The position numbers were made by a program, and so were the translations under genes. Under the pieces are notes generated by a model that saw only the letters and a list, made by a program, of their open reading frames with translations, was not told the origin of the DNA and ran no database searches. Shown piece by piece: positions 51,787-60,739 of a DNA stretch of 64,000 nucleotides (position 1 is the first letter of the stretch; every line of letters begins with the position of its first letter). This stretch comes from Acidobacteriota bacterium (lineage in GTDB: Bacteria; Acidobacteriota; Terriglobia; Acidiferrales; UBA7541), in contig JABCZF010000001.1 of assembly GCA_013289825.1 (NCBI GenBank), positions 62,001-126,000 of the forward strand, written 5' to 3'.

Positions 51787-52158
51787 TCAGCGCCCGTGCC
51801 TCAGGTAATCGTCGGTCTTGTTTAACCAGTCTTCTCTTGGCGGATTAAAGACGTCCAGATCGACGGTGTCCTCCAGGGCCCAGGCTTCATGCGGCATGTG
51901 CGGCGGAATGCACAGCACTTCCCCTGCTCGCACCACGATCTCTTTTCCATCGATAGCAAATTTCAAAGCGCCTTCCAGAATGTACGTCACCTGCTCGTTG
52001 TGATGGTGGTGCAGCGGCACGTGAGCGCCTTTTTTCATGAACACGCGCGCCAGCATGATCTTGTCGCCGACCACCATTTCCCGGTCAATCTGCGGATTGA
52101 GCTGCTCGCGCTCGACGTTCTTCCAGGGAATGTATTTCATTTCTGGAGCGGTGCTCAT
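51787..52158 (-). CDS. Cupin domain protein
   Basis: The 123-residue single cupin has metal-binding motif 1 (GAHVPLHHHHNEQVTYILEGALKF) and motif 2 (IVVRAGEVLCIPPHMPHEAW). It begins at an ATGA overlap with the upstream amidohydrolase, so the two are translated together. The probable role is a small metal-dependent enzyme or sugar-binding protein; the substrate is unknown. The 148-base gap downstream to the barrel gene on the same strand shows no clear terminator. Confidence 0.86.
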   Translation of the reverse strand: MSTAPEMKYIPWKNVEREQLNPQIDREMVVGDKIMLARVFMKKGAHVPLHHHHNEQVTYILEGALKFAIDGKEIVVRAGEVLCIPPHMPHEAWALEDTVDLDVFNPPREDWLNKTDDYLRHGR

Positions 52159-53501
52159 GGCTTACCTCCATACAGCTTGGCCGCGTTATCGTGCAGGTAC
52201 ATGTGTGCCAGTTCAAGTGCTTTCTGTTCGCTGAACGCGCCTTCCGAGACCAGTTCGGCCAACGCTGCGGCGACGGCGGTCCGCGCCGAACGCGACGCCA
52301 GCCAGAAGGTCTCCTCTGCACCCACGGCGTCGTTAAACGGAAAGGCATCGGAGCCGAACATGATTTTCCCCGGAAAAAGCGAAATCCACTGCTTCAATAT
52401 GTTCTTCAGCTCCGAGGGATAGACGTAGTAGCCCATCAGCGACGAATCCGTATACACGTTCTTCGCCGCCGTCATCCAAATCATGTCGAGCGTGTAGGGA
52501 TACCCCCCGTGGATCAGCACAAACTTCACTTTGCTGTAGCGCGGATCGCGCACCACATTTTCAAGATTCAACGGATGGCCATTCCCTAAACTAAAATAAT
52601 CGCCAATACCCACGGCGCTGTGAAAATGCACCGGCAGATCCAGTTTCGCCGCTTGATCGAGCAGCACGCGAAAAATGTAGTCCTGAAAGATCCGGTATTC
52701 TTCCGCGCTGGGCACGCCCCCCGCACGGTATTTCGAGTAAATCGCTTCGGCCTGTTCCCGCGGAGGATCGCTGAAATAAAGCGAGCGGAAATAGGCGGCC
52801 TCAAACTTGATGGCCACGCCGCCTTTCTCTTGATTGTCGGCCAGGGCTTGCCGGACAAAAGCTTCATACCCGGCGACATCGGCAGGCAGCGCGTTCACGC
52901 TCTCGCTTTGCATATAGCGCTCGAGCACTTTCTCTTGTAGCGGGACATACACCGCCATATCGCCGTTCTTGGAGATTTGATCGTGATTGTCGAACGGAAA
53001 CAGGAACGAATCCACGAAGAAAACCCAATGAAAGCGCTTCGGATCGAGATAAGGCGCCAGCGCCACGCGATTCGCAAGGCACGTCTCGATATTCAATTTA
53101 TCGAGAATGCTGTCCCAATAAGCCGTTCCGCCTGCCGCTTCCGCCGCTTTTTTCTTGTCGATCAGCCATTTCGCGTGTTCCGGCTTGAAATCATTGTAGG
53201 GATAACCGAAGAGCGATTTAGCCGCTTCAACGAATTCAGGATTCGTATCGCTCAAACGAACAACGCTGCTCTCGTCGGGCGGTGCGGCCATGGCATCCAT
53301 GTCGGAATCGTCGGGGAAAGTGGCGTGCGAGTGATTGTCGTAGATAGGGATCTGGTCGATCTGCGTCCGCAGTCTTTCATAGATCTTCGGCACATCGGCG
53401 CCCGCCAGCGGTTTGGCCTGTCGAGCCGCATTCGGCGCACCCCCGAAAGCCGCCAATGCGCCGAGGAGCAGCGCCTTTCGCACTTTAATGAGACTCCTCA
53501 T
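52155..53501 (-). CDS. Amidohydrolase-family (amidohydro_2) protein with export signal
   Basis: The 448-residue protein begins with a signal-like N-terminus (KALLLGALAAFGGAPNAARQA). It has the metal motif IPIYDNHSHATF (H-x-H). KFEAAYFRSLYF, LPVHFHSAVGIGDYF, FVLIHGGYPY and KIMFGSDAFPFND (Asp) provide other TIM-barrel metal ligands, as in amidohydrolase_2 proteins. It hydrolyses or decarboxylates an unidentified compound outside the cytoplasm if the signal is cleaved. The stop overlaps the cupin start. It has no close relation to the purine enzymes in the window. Confidence 0.85.
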   Translation of the reverse strand: MRSLIKVRKALLLGALAAFGGAPNAARQAKPLAGADVPKIYERLRTQIDQIPIYDNHSHATFPDDSDMDAMAAPPDESSVVRLSDTNPEFVEAAKSLFGYPYNDFKPEHAKWLIDKKKAAEAAGGTAYWDSILDKLNIETCLANRVALAPYLDPKRFHWVFFVDSFLFPFDNHDQISKNGDMAVYVPLQEKVLERYMQSESVNALPADVAGYEAFVRQALADNQEKGGVAIKFEAAYFRSLYFSDPPREQAEAIYSKYRAGGVPSAEEYRIFQDYIFRVLLDQAAKLDLPVHFHSAVGIGDYFSLGNGHPLNLENVVRDPRYSKVKFVLIHGGYPYTLDMIWMTAAKNVYTDSSLMGYYVYPSELKNILKQWISLFPGKIMFGSDAFPFNDAVGAEETFWLASRSARTAVAAALAELVSEGAFSEQKALELAHMYLHDNAAKLYGGKP

Positions 53502-53621
53502 TACTCCACTCTCTCCTGAAGTCTTCGGCGACCGGCGGGACCGACCCTCTGGTCCGTCATCTCTGTCTATGCTCTCGTCTTTTTCTCCCCCGCCAAGACG
53601 GACCTGGCAGGAATGCCCGTG

Positions 53622-54806
53622 CTACCTTACAACCGCCGCCCGCCACCGGGAAGACACCTGCATCATGCGCCGAAGGGCTTCCTCCAGCAGATGTCGCGCG
53701 CTGACCAGCGAAAATCGCAAATAATTCTTCCCGCCCGGACCAAACGCCGCTCCCGCAATGCCCGCCACACCCGCTTCCTCCAAGAGTAGTTTCGCCACGT
53801 CCTCCGCAGCTAGCCCAGTCTCTTCGATATTCACCCACGCATAAAACGCGCCGCCGGGCGCTTGACACCGAAAACCGGGAATGCCATTTAATTCCGCCAC
53901 GAAAAGATCGCGCCGCTTGCGGTACTCCGCTACCATGGCCTCCACGGCTTGGGTAGAATCGAGCAGCGCCTCAATCGCTGCGACCTGCGTGAACTCCGCC
54001 GCACAGGTGAAGGTATTCAGCACCAGCAAGTCCATCGCCTCCACCACCGGCTTTGGGGCCACCGCGTAACCCAGCCGCCAACCGGTCATCGCAAAACTCT
54101 TCGAAAACCCATCGATGATGACGGTTCGCTCCGCCATTCCCGGCAAAGCCCAGATCGATTCATATTCTCCGCTAAATAAAATCCGCGCGTAGATTTCGTC
54201 AGAAAGAATCCAAAGGTCGTGCTTCTCGGCCAACTCCGCAATTTTCCGAAGGGCCTCCGCGCTGAAGACTGTCCCCGTCGGATTATTGGGAGAATTGAAT
54301 ATCAGGGCGGTTGTTCGCGGAGTGATTTTCCCGGCAATCTCCTCGAGATCAGGCTGAAAGCCGTTTCTCTCTTGCAACCCGAACGGCACCGCCTTGGCCC
54401 CCAAACCACGCGTGAACGAAGGATAGATCGGAAAGCCCGGATCAGGATAAAGCACCTCGTCGCCCGGTTCGATCAGTGCCATCATTCCGAGCGACAGCGC
54501 CATCTTGCAGCCGGGCGCCACAAGAACCTCGTCGGGCGCCACTTCCAACCGCCGCGTCCGCTTCAAATACTCCGCAATCGCTTCGCGCAACGCGGGAATA
54601 CCTCGCGTGGATACGTAGCGATCGCGCCCTGCCCGAAGGGCTTGGCACGCGGCGTCCACCACCGGCGCCGCCGGATGGAAGTCCGGCTCGCCAAGCTCCA
54701 GATGAATAATCGAGCGCCCCGCGCGTTCCAGCTCTTTCGCCCGGGAATAGACGGCCAGCGCCCCTTCGCCATTCAGTTGGGAGACCCGGGAAGCAATTCG
54801 TCGCAT
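53622..54806 (-). CDS. PLP-dependent class I/II aminotransferase
   Basis: The 394-residue protein is a fold-type I aminotransferase: YVSTRGIPALREAIAEYL, NSPNNPTGTVFSAE, ILSDEIYARILF and the PLP lysine in DGFSKSFAMTGWRLGYAV. C-terminal LRFSLVS contains the carboxylate-binding arginine. Substrate is probably aspartate, alanine or an aromatic amino acid; it cannot be fixed. The ATG at 54806 (MRRIASRVSQLNGEG) fits the family N-terminus. The frame to 54902 starts inside the terminator of the neighbouring receptor gene. It is 120 bases from the amidohydrolase gene and is not clearly linked to it. Confidence 0.9.
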   Translation of the reverse strand: MRRIASRVSQLNGEGALAVYSRAKELERAGRSIIHLELGEPDFHPAAPVVDAACQALRAGRDRYVSTRGIPALREAIAEYLKRTRRLEVAPDEVLVAPGCKMALSLGMMALIEPGDEVLYPDPGFPIYPSFTRGLGAKAVPFGLQERNGFQPDLEEIAGKITPRTTALIFNSPNNPTGTVFSAEALRKIAELAEKHDLWILSDEIYARILFSGEYESIWALPGMAERTVIIDGFSKSFAMTGWRLGYAVAPKPVVEAMDLLVLNTFTCAAEFTQVAAIEALLDSTQAVEAMVAEYRKRRDLFVAELNGIPGFRCQAPGGAFYAWVNIEETGLAAEDVAKLLLEEAGVAGIAGAAFGPGGKNYLRFSLVSARHLLEEALRRMMQVSSRWRAAVVR

Positions 54807-54884
54807 AGTGTTCCGCAGAATCCTATCATTTTGACGGGCGAAGTGCGTCGCAAGGCTACACGTTCGCCCCGGCGAATCAACTCC

Positions 54885-54919
54885 CGAAAAAATCAGGGGC
54901 ACGAAAGCTTGTGCCCCTG
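54885..54919 (-). terminator. Rho-independent terminator of the Oar receptor
   Basis: On the minus strand a 9-bp stem CAGGGGCAC/GTGCCCCTG (54894-54902 with 54911-54919, 8-base loop) is followed by ATTTTTTC. It lies 26 bases downstream of the receptor stop (54945). Confidence 0.8.
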
Positions 54920-54944
54920 GCTGGGACTCTTCCTATGCTTCCGC

Positions 54945-57900
54945 CTAGAAGGCGTACCGCAGCGAGAACTGAATGAGCCGCGGCGTTCCCACCGTACTGG
55001 TGATCTTGCCAAACGGAGAGGTCGTCAAAATCCCGTTCACGCAATTCGCCGAACCCGCCGCACACTGAAAACTCTCCACGTCGGTGAACGCCGGGTTGCC
55101 GAAGTTTGCGTGGTTCCAAATGTTGAAGAAGTCGGTTGTGAATCGCAGTTCTTGCCGCTCGGTAATCTTGAAGTTCTTGATCAACGAGAAGTCCCAGTTC
55201 TGTTGGCCCGGGCCACGGAACGTATTTCGACCGAGGTTTCCAAAGCCGGTGGTGCAGAAATTGGGGTTAGTTAAAGGATCGCACTGTCCCGGGTAGAGAG
55301 ACGGCGCCGGTGTGAACGCGCTGGGATTCAAGTAGCCATCGATGCGCTTGCTGATTCCCCCGCTGCTCAAAGCGCTGGAAAGCGTGGCCCCGGACGCCAG
55401 ACTGCCGGTGAGCACCCCGGGAGCCGACCCCAGCCCAAGAAACGCGCTGCCTGCGCCGGAATCGATCACCGAGAACGGTGAGCCGGATTGCAGGATGGTA
55501 ATGCCGCTGACGGCCCACCCTGCTAGCAACTTGTGAGTCCATCCTTCCGCCGACTTGAAAAATGGCAGGTCATAGCGGTAACTCACAGCCAGGCGGTGGG
55601 TGCGGTCGAAATCGGAAAGCCCGCGCGAATCATTCAGCGTCGATTCGTCGTTGAACGCGGTATTGAACGCAGTATTGCCCGTTGAAGTGGCATCCGTGGA
55701 TTTAGCGAAGGTGTAGGCCGCCTGAAAATATCCGGCTCCCCATCGGCGCGAAAGCGTGGTTTGCAGCGAATTGTAGTGGGAGTAAGCGTCGTTGGCGAAC
55801 AACTGAAATCCGCTGTAACCGTTGATGCCTTGCGCGCGCGACCGAGCGATGGCGTTGTTGAACGTGTTGGTGGTAATGACGCAAGGATTCGGGTTGCAAA
55901 ACGCCGGACTGTTGATATTCACCGGGTTCGCCGTCGTCGCATTCTGGGATTGTAAGGCGTCACGCGTCTCGCGCAAGTGAATGGCATGCGTACCCACGTA
56001 ACCAACCTCAAGCACCCATTGCCTGCCCAGGGAATGCTGCACCGTCAGGTTCCATTGCTGCGTGCTGGGCACGACAAAATGACGCGGCACCGTCAGTCCG
56101 AATATGCCCAGGGAATTAAGTGGCCCCGGGCAGCCGCTTCCGCTGGCCTGTCCATAGGTGGCCCCTTGCGTGGTGTCCCCTCCGGGAAAGCCCTGGAAAA
56201 CGTTCAAGCACGGAACAAAATTGGGGTCCAGTGTGCCGGCTTGGGGCAGCCCATTGGGATTTGACGTGGCTCCTGCCGGCAGGCAACTAGCCGGAGCATT
56301 CTTCGAGAAATACGTCGACAGGCATCCTGGTAATCCGCCGCCGAACGCCACCGGGAGAAACGGCGTCTCAAACGACAATTGGTCCGCCGTGCCAACGTCC
56401 TCGCGCACATAGTAGATGCCATATCCGGCGCGAATGGTGGTGTGGTGGTGCCCCAAGAGATCGTAAGCGAGGCCCACGCGCGGTCCGATATTCGTCGCAT
56501 AGTTGTTGTTGAACGTCGTGCTGTTCGCGTTGCCGGTCAATCCCGCCAGCTTCAGGTTGTTCACGCAGGACGGATAGATGAACGGAAACTTCCCGGCATT
56601 TGCCAGGACCGGATCGAGGTTTCCGATGTGGCAAAGATCGTCATGAAACGCCCCGAAGATTTCCGTACGCAATCCCAGATTCAGCGTCAGATTGGGTCGG
56701 ATCTTCCAATCATCCTGCGCAAATACCCCGTAGTTATTGGACCGGTATTCGTGATTGGAAAGCCCTCCGCCGCCGAAGCTGAATTGTGGCGATCCCAGAA
56801 GAAAATTCTGGAAGTCGGTATGGCCATCGGGCGTGTTCGTGAAGAACAGTTCGCCGTTGAACACCTGCGGAAAATTTTTATTCAAATTCACCCGCGTGAA
56901 CTCGCCGCCGAAGCGGAATACGTGCGCGCCCTTCACCCAGCTGACGGTGTCCACAAAATTGATGTTGTTCTGATCTTGCGACTGGTTCCCGAAAGGTGCC
57001 GGTCCAATCTCAAACCCGGACGTCGCAAAAATAAACTTGTAGATGGAGGTGGTGACATTGTTTGTCGGCCGGTCGATTCCCAGGTCTGTGGTAGTGACTG
57101 GCGCCACGTTGCTAAGCACGTCGTCGATATGCACAAAGCCGAACCTGAATTCATTCACCAGTGTCGGCGAAAAAAGATGCGTCTCGGTAATGTTCAAGAA
57201 ACGCGCCTTCACTGGCGTATCGAACGGGAAGTTCAACGACGAAGAGCTGACGCTGCTGGACAGCGTGCTGCCCAGGGATTCCTGCAGGTCCCCGCCGCCG
57301 AAGGGAAGAAAACTCTCCGAATCAGAAAAGAAAAACCGCGCGGAAATCTTGTCCTGGCCGCTGCGGAATTCGCGGTCCCAGTTGGTCGTGAATTGGTCGT
57401 CCGTATATTTCCCCGGATGGCTAACGGCGAACGCACCTGTCGTTGGATCGCTCGTGGGAATCAGCAACCCGTTGGTGGTTCCGCCGAACTGGTTGCTCTC
57501 GAAATTCAGCAATTTCAGCACTACGGGATCGATGGGCGTCGTGGTGTTCCCGAAAAATGCCTGCGATATCGAAGCCTGCGTTCGGACCGCCGGAAGCGAC
57601 GGAATCGTCGTGCTGATAAACGTGCCGGGCGAATCGCCGCTGCGCTGCCGCGTGCCCTGGTAGTTCACGAAAAAGTAGCCAAATTTCTCCTTTACCACCG
57701 GTCCGCCAAGACTTCCCCCGAAGATGTTCTGCTTCACTACTGGACGGGCCAAGCCCTGGCGATTCAGGAAAAAATCGTTGGCGTTCAAAACGTCGTTACG
57801 AAAAAACTCATAGGCATCGCCGTGAAACTCTCTCGTGCCGGACTTTAGAATAGCATTGACGTTCCCGCCCCCGTCGCGTCCCTGGCTGGCGTCATAGAGC

Positions 57901-58589
57901 GACGTCTGGACCCTGAACTCCTGGATCACGTCGGGATTGGGGAGCGGCACGTACGTCGCTTGCGCAACGTTGTAGTCCGTGGCGCTGATTCCTTCGATCA
58001 AAAAGTTGTTGTTGTCCTCGCGCTGCCCGTTCACGAAGAGTTTCACGCTGCCTCGGCCTAGCTGCGCGGCGGCATTCAGCTCGCTCTGCGCACCGCTGGA
58101 AAGCGTCAGCAATTGCTGGTAATTCTGCGTTGCCAGTGGAAGTTCGCGGATCGTGGCGGTCCCCAGGGATTCGCCAGTTGTTGCGTTGGCGGTCTCGACG
58201 GTCGTCACCTGCGCAGAAATTTCCACTTTTTCCGATACCGCTCCGGGCTTCAGCGTGATCGTCACGCGTGTCGTTTCCGTCACGCGCACTTCGATGTCGG
58301 TTGCTTTTGCTTCCGCAAATCCAGACTTGTTCACAACGACGATGTAGTTCCCCGGCGGCAAGAGGGTGGCCACGAAAATTCCCTCGGTACCGGTGGAAAG
58401 TTTGCGCACGATCGATTCCGTGCGCGCTTCGATAATCTGTACATCCGCGCCGCCGATGGATCCGCCACTGGTGTCCACGGCCAAGCCGCTAATGGCGCCC
58501 GTCGCGCCGCCTTGTCCGTACGCCTTCGCGCCCGCCAGCATTCCCGCGAGTAACAACACCCCTAGAAACAATCTATAAATGCGCCACAT
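54945..58589 (-). CDS. Oar-like TonB-dependent outer-membrane receptor
   Basis: Complete, 1,214 residues. Signal peptide (FLGVLLLAGMLAGAKAYGQ), then CarboxypepD_reg domain (ATGAISGLAVDTSGGSIGGADVQIIE...FVATLLPPGNYIVVVNKSGF), plug (IRELPLATQNYQQLLTL, KLFVNGQREDNNNFLIEG), and an approximately 1,000-residue barrel. Barrel landmarks include VQTSLYDASQGRDGGGNVNA, VGYVGTHAIHL and RGLSDFDRTHRLAVSYRYDLP. It ends RYAF. The ligand is unknown; such proteins may import polymers or serve in adhesion. The minus-strand terminator lies just downstream. It is divergent from the FecR-domain gene over a 358-base gap. Confidence 0.93.
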   Translation of the reverse strand: MWRIYRLFLGVLLLAGMLAGAKAYGQGGATGAISGLAVDTSGGSIGGADVQIIEARTESIVRKLSTGTEGIFVATLLPPGNYIVVVNKSGFAEAKATDIEVRVTETTRVTITLKPGAVSEKVEISAQVTTVETANATTGESLGTATIRELPLATQNYQQLLTLSSGAQSELNAAAQLGRGSVKLFVNGQREDNNNFLIEGISATDYNVAQATYVPLPNPDVIQEFRVQTSLYDASQGRDGGGNVNAILKSGTREFHGDAYEFFRNDVLNANDFFLNRQGLARPVVKQNIFGGSLGGPVVKEKFGYFFVNYQGTRQRSGDSPGTFISTTIPSLPAVRTQASISQAFFGNTTTPIDPVVLKLLNFESNQFGGTTNGLLIPTSDPTTGAFAVSHPGKYTDDQFTTNWDREFRSGQDKISARFFFSDSESFLPFGGGDLQESLGSTLSSSVSSSSLNFPFDTPVKARFLNITETHLFSPTLVNEFRFGFVHIDDVLSNVAPVTTTDLGIDRPTNNVTTSIYKFIFATSGFEIGPAPFGNQSQDQNNINFVDTVSWVKGAHVFRFGGEFTRVNLNKNFPQVFNGELFFTNTPDGHTDFQNFLLGSPQFSFGGGGLSNHEYRSNNYGVFAQDDWKIRPNLTLNLGLRTEIFGAFHDDLCHIGNLDPVLANAGKFPFIYPSCVNNLKLAGLTGNANSTTFNNNYATNIGPRVGLAYDLLGHHHTTIRAGYGIYYVREDVGTADQLSFETPFLPVAFGGGLPGCLSTYFSKNAPASCLPAGATSNPNGLPQAGTLDPNFVPCLNVFQGFPGGDTTQGATYGQASGSGCPGPLNSLGIFGLTVPRHFVVPSTQQWNLTVQHSLGRQWVLEVGYVGTHAIHLRETRDALQSQNATTANPVNINSPAFCNPNPCVITTNTFNNAIARSRAQGINGYSGFQLFANDAYSHYNSLQTTLSRRWGAGYFQAAYTFAKSTDATSTGNTAFNTAFNDESTLNDSRGLSDFDRTHRLAVSYRYDLPFFKSAEGWTHKLLAGWAVSGITILQSGSPFSVIDSGAGSAFLGLGSAPGVLTGSLASGATLSSALSSGGISKRIDGYLNPSAFTPAPSLYPGQCDPLTNPNFCTTGFGNLGRNTFRGPGQQNWDFSLIKNFKITERQELRFTTDFFNIWNHANFGNPAFTDVESFQCAAGSANCVNGILTTSPFGKITSTVGTPRLIQFSLRYAF

Positions 58590-58947
58590 GATTCACCCCC
58601 CAGGTGATTGAACTTCGGGTCCGCGTACCGTAGGCAGCAACTATTCCACTGTCGAGTTCTTTGGATCGCACCGATGCTCCGGACACGGCGCGCTAGGCCC
58701 GCAGATCCTCCCGATTTTGAAACTAGCGACTCATCCCCAGTGTGTCAACCCGCGATTGCATGAATGTTTGGTTTAGGATGTTTCAAATCGCGATCCGTTA
58801 CACCCATCTATTCAATCTATTACTGGCACTTGACGTGAACCGTACCCGGCGAGACCATGATCATGGGTTTACAGGGGCGTAACCTGCCTCGTTTGGCGTC
58901 CGTCTAATGATTAGTCAGACAGCCAGCGTCCCCGATGGGGGTGACAC
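58590..58947. promoter_or_regulatory. Divergent intergenic region with palindromes between the Oar and FecR-domain genes
   Basis: The 358-base region holds a perfect 12-bp palindrome CCATGATCATGG (58855-58866) and the dyad CTAATGATTAG (58904-58914). TTGACG (58830-58835) is the only -35-like element seen and no good -10 pairs with it. No gene is seen. The palindromes are candidate operators for divergent regulation. Confidence 0.4.
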
Positions 58948-60663
58948 ATGGGTTCGAGCACGATGTTTCGTTGCGTTCTTTCCTTCTCGTTCCTCTTTGC
59001 TCTTTCTGCCGGCATCCAGCCGGCCGCCGCAGACTCGAGCCACGCCCGGGTCATCCGCCTCAGTCTAGTCCAAGGAGATGTGCGCTTTACACGAGAAGCT
59101 CATGGCGACCCGCTCGCCGACCAAAAAGCACAATGGGAAACGGCTCAGGCCAATCTACCCGTCCGTCAGGGCTACGTGCTGGCCACGGATAACGGCCGCG
59201 CCGAGGTGGAGTTTGAGAATGGCGCGATGGCCTTTCTCAATGAAAACACGGTTCTCGAGTTTTACGACCTTTCTTTGGACGATGGCGCCCGCACCACCCG
59301 TCTGGTCCTCCGCCAAGGCTCCGCTTCCTTCTACGTGAATCCTGCAAACGGCGATTATTTCAGCGTCACCGGCGGCGATTTCACGGTCGAAGCCAGCGGC
59401 AAAGGTTCTTTCCGAATCAACAATTTTGACGACGGCAGCAACGTCGACGTTCTCACCGGCCACGCTTCCGTTCTGCACAAAAAAGAACCCACCGAACTCA
59501 GCAAGGGCCAGTCGCTCTCCATGAAGGCGGGCGAAGATACCGTGAACCTCGGGCGTCTCCCTGCCGACGACGATTTCGACCACTGGGTCTCCGGCCGCAT
59601 CGACACAGTTTCAAGGGCCACGAACGCATCTCTTCAATACACGAGTTCGCCCTACTATTTGCCAGGGTATGCAGATCTCTACACCTATGGCGCTTGGTCT
59701 TCCTGCGGTGGCTACGGCTATGGCTGGCGGCCTTTCGGCGCAAGCTTGGGCTGGTCGCCGTTCTCCGCGGGGCAATGGCTATTGGACCCCGGTTTCGGCT
59801 GGACTTTTGCTAGCTTCCAACCCTGGGGCTGGGCTCCTTACCACTATGGCGGTTGGCTTTTTGACGCTTCTTGTGGCGGCTGGTTCTATTCCCCGCCTGC
59901 TTATTACGGAGGGAATCCGCGAAAGCGTTTTCCTCCCGTCGTCCATCCACCTCACCCGCTTTACCGGGCGACCACGGCTGTCTTTGTTCGCCAAAATGGC
60001 AAACTCGGTATCGTACCCATGCATCCACTGGATAAAGAAGGCAAGACGCCGCTGAATCTGGAGCACGGTGTCTTTTCCGCCGAGCCGGGAAGAAACGTAG
60101 GGCCAGCAACGCTGTCTGGGGCTGCCGGTCAAAAATGGGAAACTCTGAAATCCCCGCCGCGAGACGCGCTCTCGAGCGGTCTAGCCGCCACCACCGCCCC
60201 GGCACGCACCTCGCGCACGATTCTTGAGGGCAGTGGCGGGGCGCGCTTGGTTTCCCTAAGCCACGATTCTTCGATCGTTTACGATGCGAAAGAGCACCGC
60301 TTTGTAAACACAAATGCAGGGCCGTCTTCCCCCCGCGAAGCAGAAGCGATTTCAGGAAAGAATGCCACCGGCGGCCTTAGAAACGATCACATCGTCGAAG
60401 CACCCAGAAATAACGCGCCAGCCGGCACGCCCGCGCGTGTTCCTATTGCACCCACGTCGGCTCGCGCTGCGACACCGCCTTCGCGCAACATAACGCCACC
60501 ACCGGCACCTCACACTTCGAGCGGCGGTGGCGGCTATCGCGGCGGCAGCGAGTCTGCCGCCAGTGGGGGGGGCTCCTCGCGCGGGTCCGCGTCCGCAGCT
60601 CCTTCGGCGCCGGCGCACGCCTCAACTCCTTCTGCCGGCGGTGGCGGCGGGCGCCCGCACTGA
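58948..60663 (+). CDS. Secreted FecR-domain protein with Trp/Gly-rich region
   Basis: The 571-residue protein has a signal peptide (LFALSAGIQPAAADSS). A FecR-type beta-sandwich follows (VIRLSLVQGDVRFTREA, GYVLATDNGRAEVEFENGAMAFLNENTVLEFYDL, GSASFYVNPANGDYFSVTGGDF). A Trp/Gly/Tyr-rich repetitive segment (GWRPFGASLGWSPFSAGQWL and GWTFASFQPWGWAPYHYGGWLF) resembles the DUF6600 type. The C-terminal 150 residues are Ala/Ser/Gly/Pro low complexity. There is no sigma or anti-sigma gene adjacent and no membrane helix of an anti-sigma factor, so it is unlikely to be a classical FecR regulator. It is probably an envelope or extracellular structural protein. Confidence 0.85.
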   Translation: MGSSTMFRCVLSFSFLFALSAGIQPAAADSSHARVIRLSLVQGDVRFTREAHGDPLADQKAQWETAQANLPVRQGYVLATDNGRAEVEFENGAMAFLNENTVLEFYDLSLDDGARTTRLVLRQGSASFYVNPANGDYFSVTGGDFTVEASGKGSFRINNFDDGSNVDVLTGHASVLHKKEPTELSKGQSLSMKAGEDTVNLGRLPADDDFDHWVSGRIDTVSRATNASLQYTSSPYYLPGYADLYTYGAWSSCGGYGYGWRPFGASLGWSPFSAGQWLLDPGFGWTFASFQPWGWAPYHYGGWLFDASCGGWFYSPPAYYGGNPRKRFPPVVHPPHPLYRATTAVFVRQNGKLGIVPMHPLDKEGKTPLNLEHGVFSAEPGRNVGPATLSGAAGQKWETLKSPPRDALSSGLAATTAPARTSRTILEGSGGARLVSLSHDSSIVYDAKEHRFVNTNAGPSSPREAEAISGKNATGGLRNDHIVEAPRNNAPAGTPARVPIAPTSARAATPPSRNITPPPAPHTSSGGGGYRGGSESAASGGGSSRGSASAAPSAPAHASTPSAGGGGGRPH

Positions 60664-60688
60664 AGCACTCGCTAGTCGTCGAGAAAAG

Positions 60689-60719
60689 AAAAACGGCTCC
60701 GCGCTTCGGAGCCGTTTTT
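60689..60719. terminator. Bidirectional rho-independent terminator
   Basis: A 13-bp perfect stem, AAAAACGGCTCCG (60689-60701) with CGGAGCCGTTTTT (60707-60719), has a five-base loop. The T-run serves the plus strand, and the A-run on the other side serves the minus strand. It sits between the convergent FecR-domain gene (stop 60663) and the Oar receptor (stop 60740). Confidence 0.93.
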
Positions 60720-60739
60720 CTTTTGCAACCTCGCTTGTG

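Noticed and set aside
56379..57848. 489-codon open frame on the plus strand opposite the second Oar receptor
   Set aside because: Antisense shadow of a complete receptor gene; low-complexity basic sequence without family resemblance.
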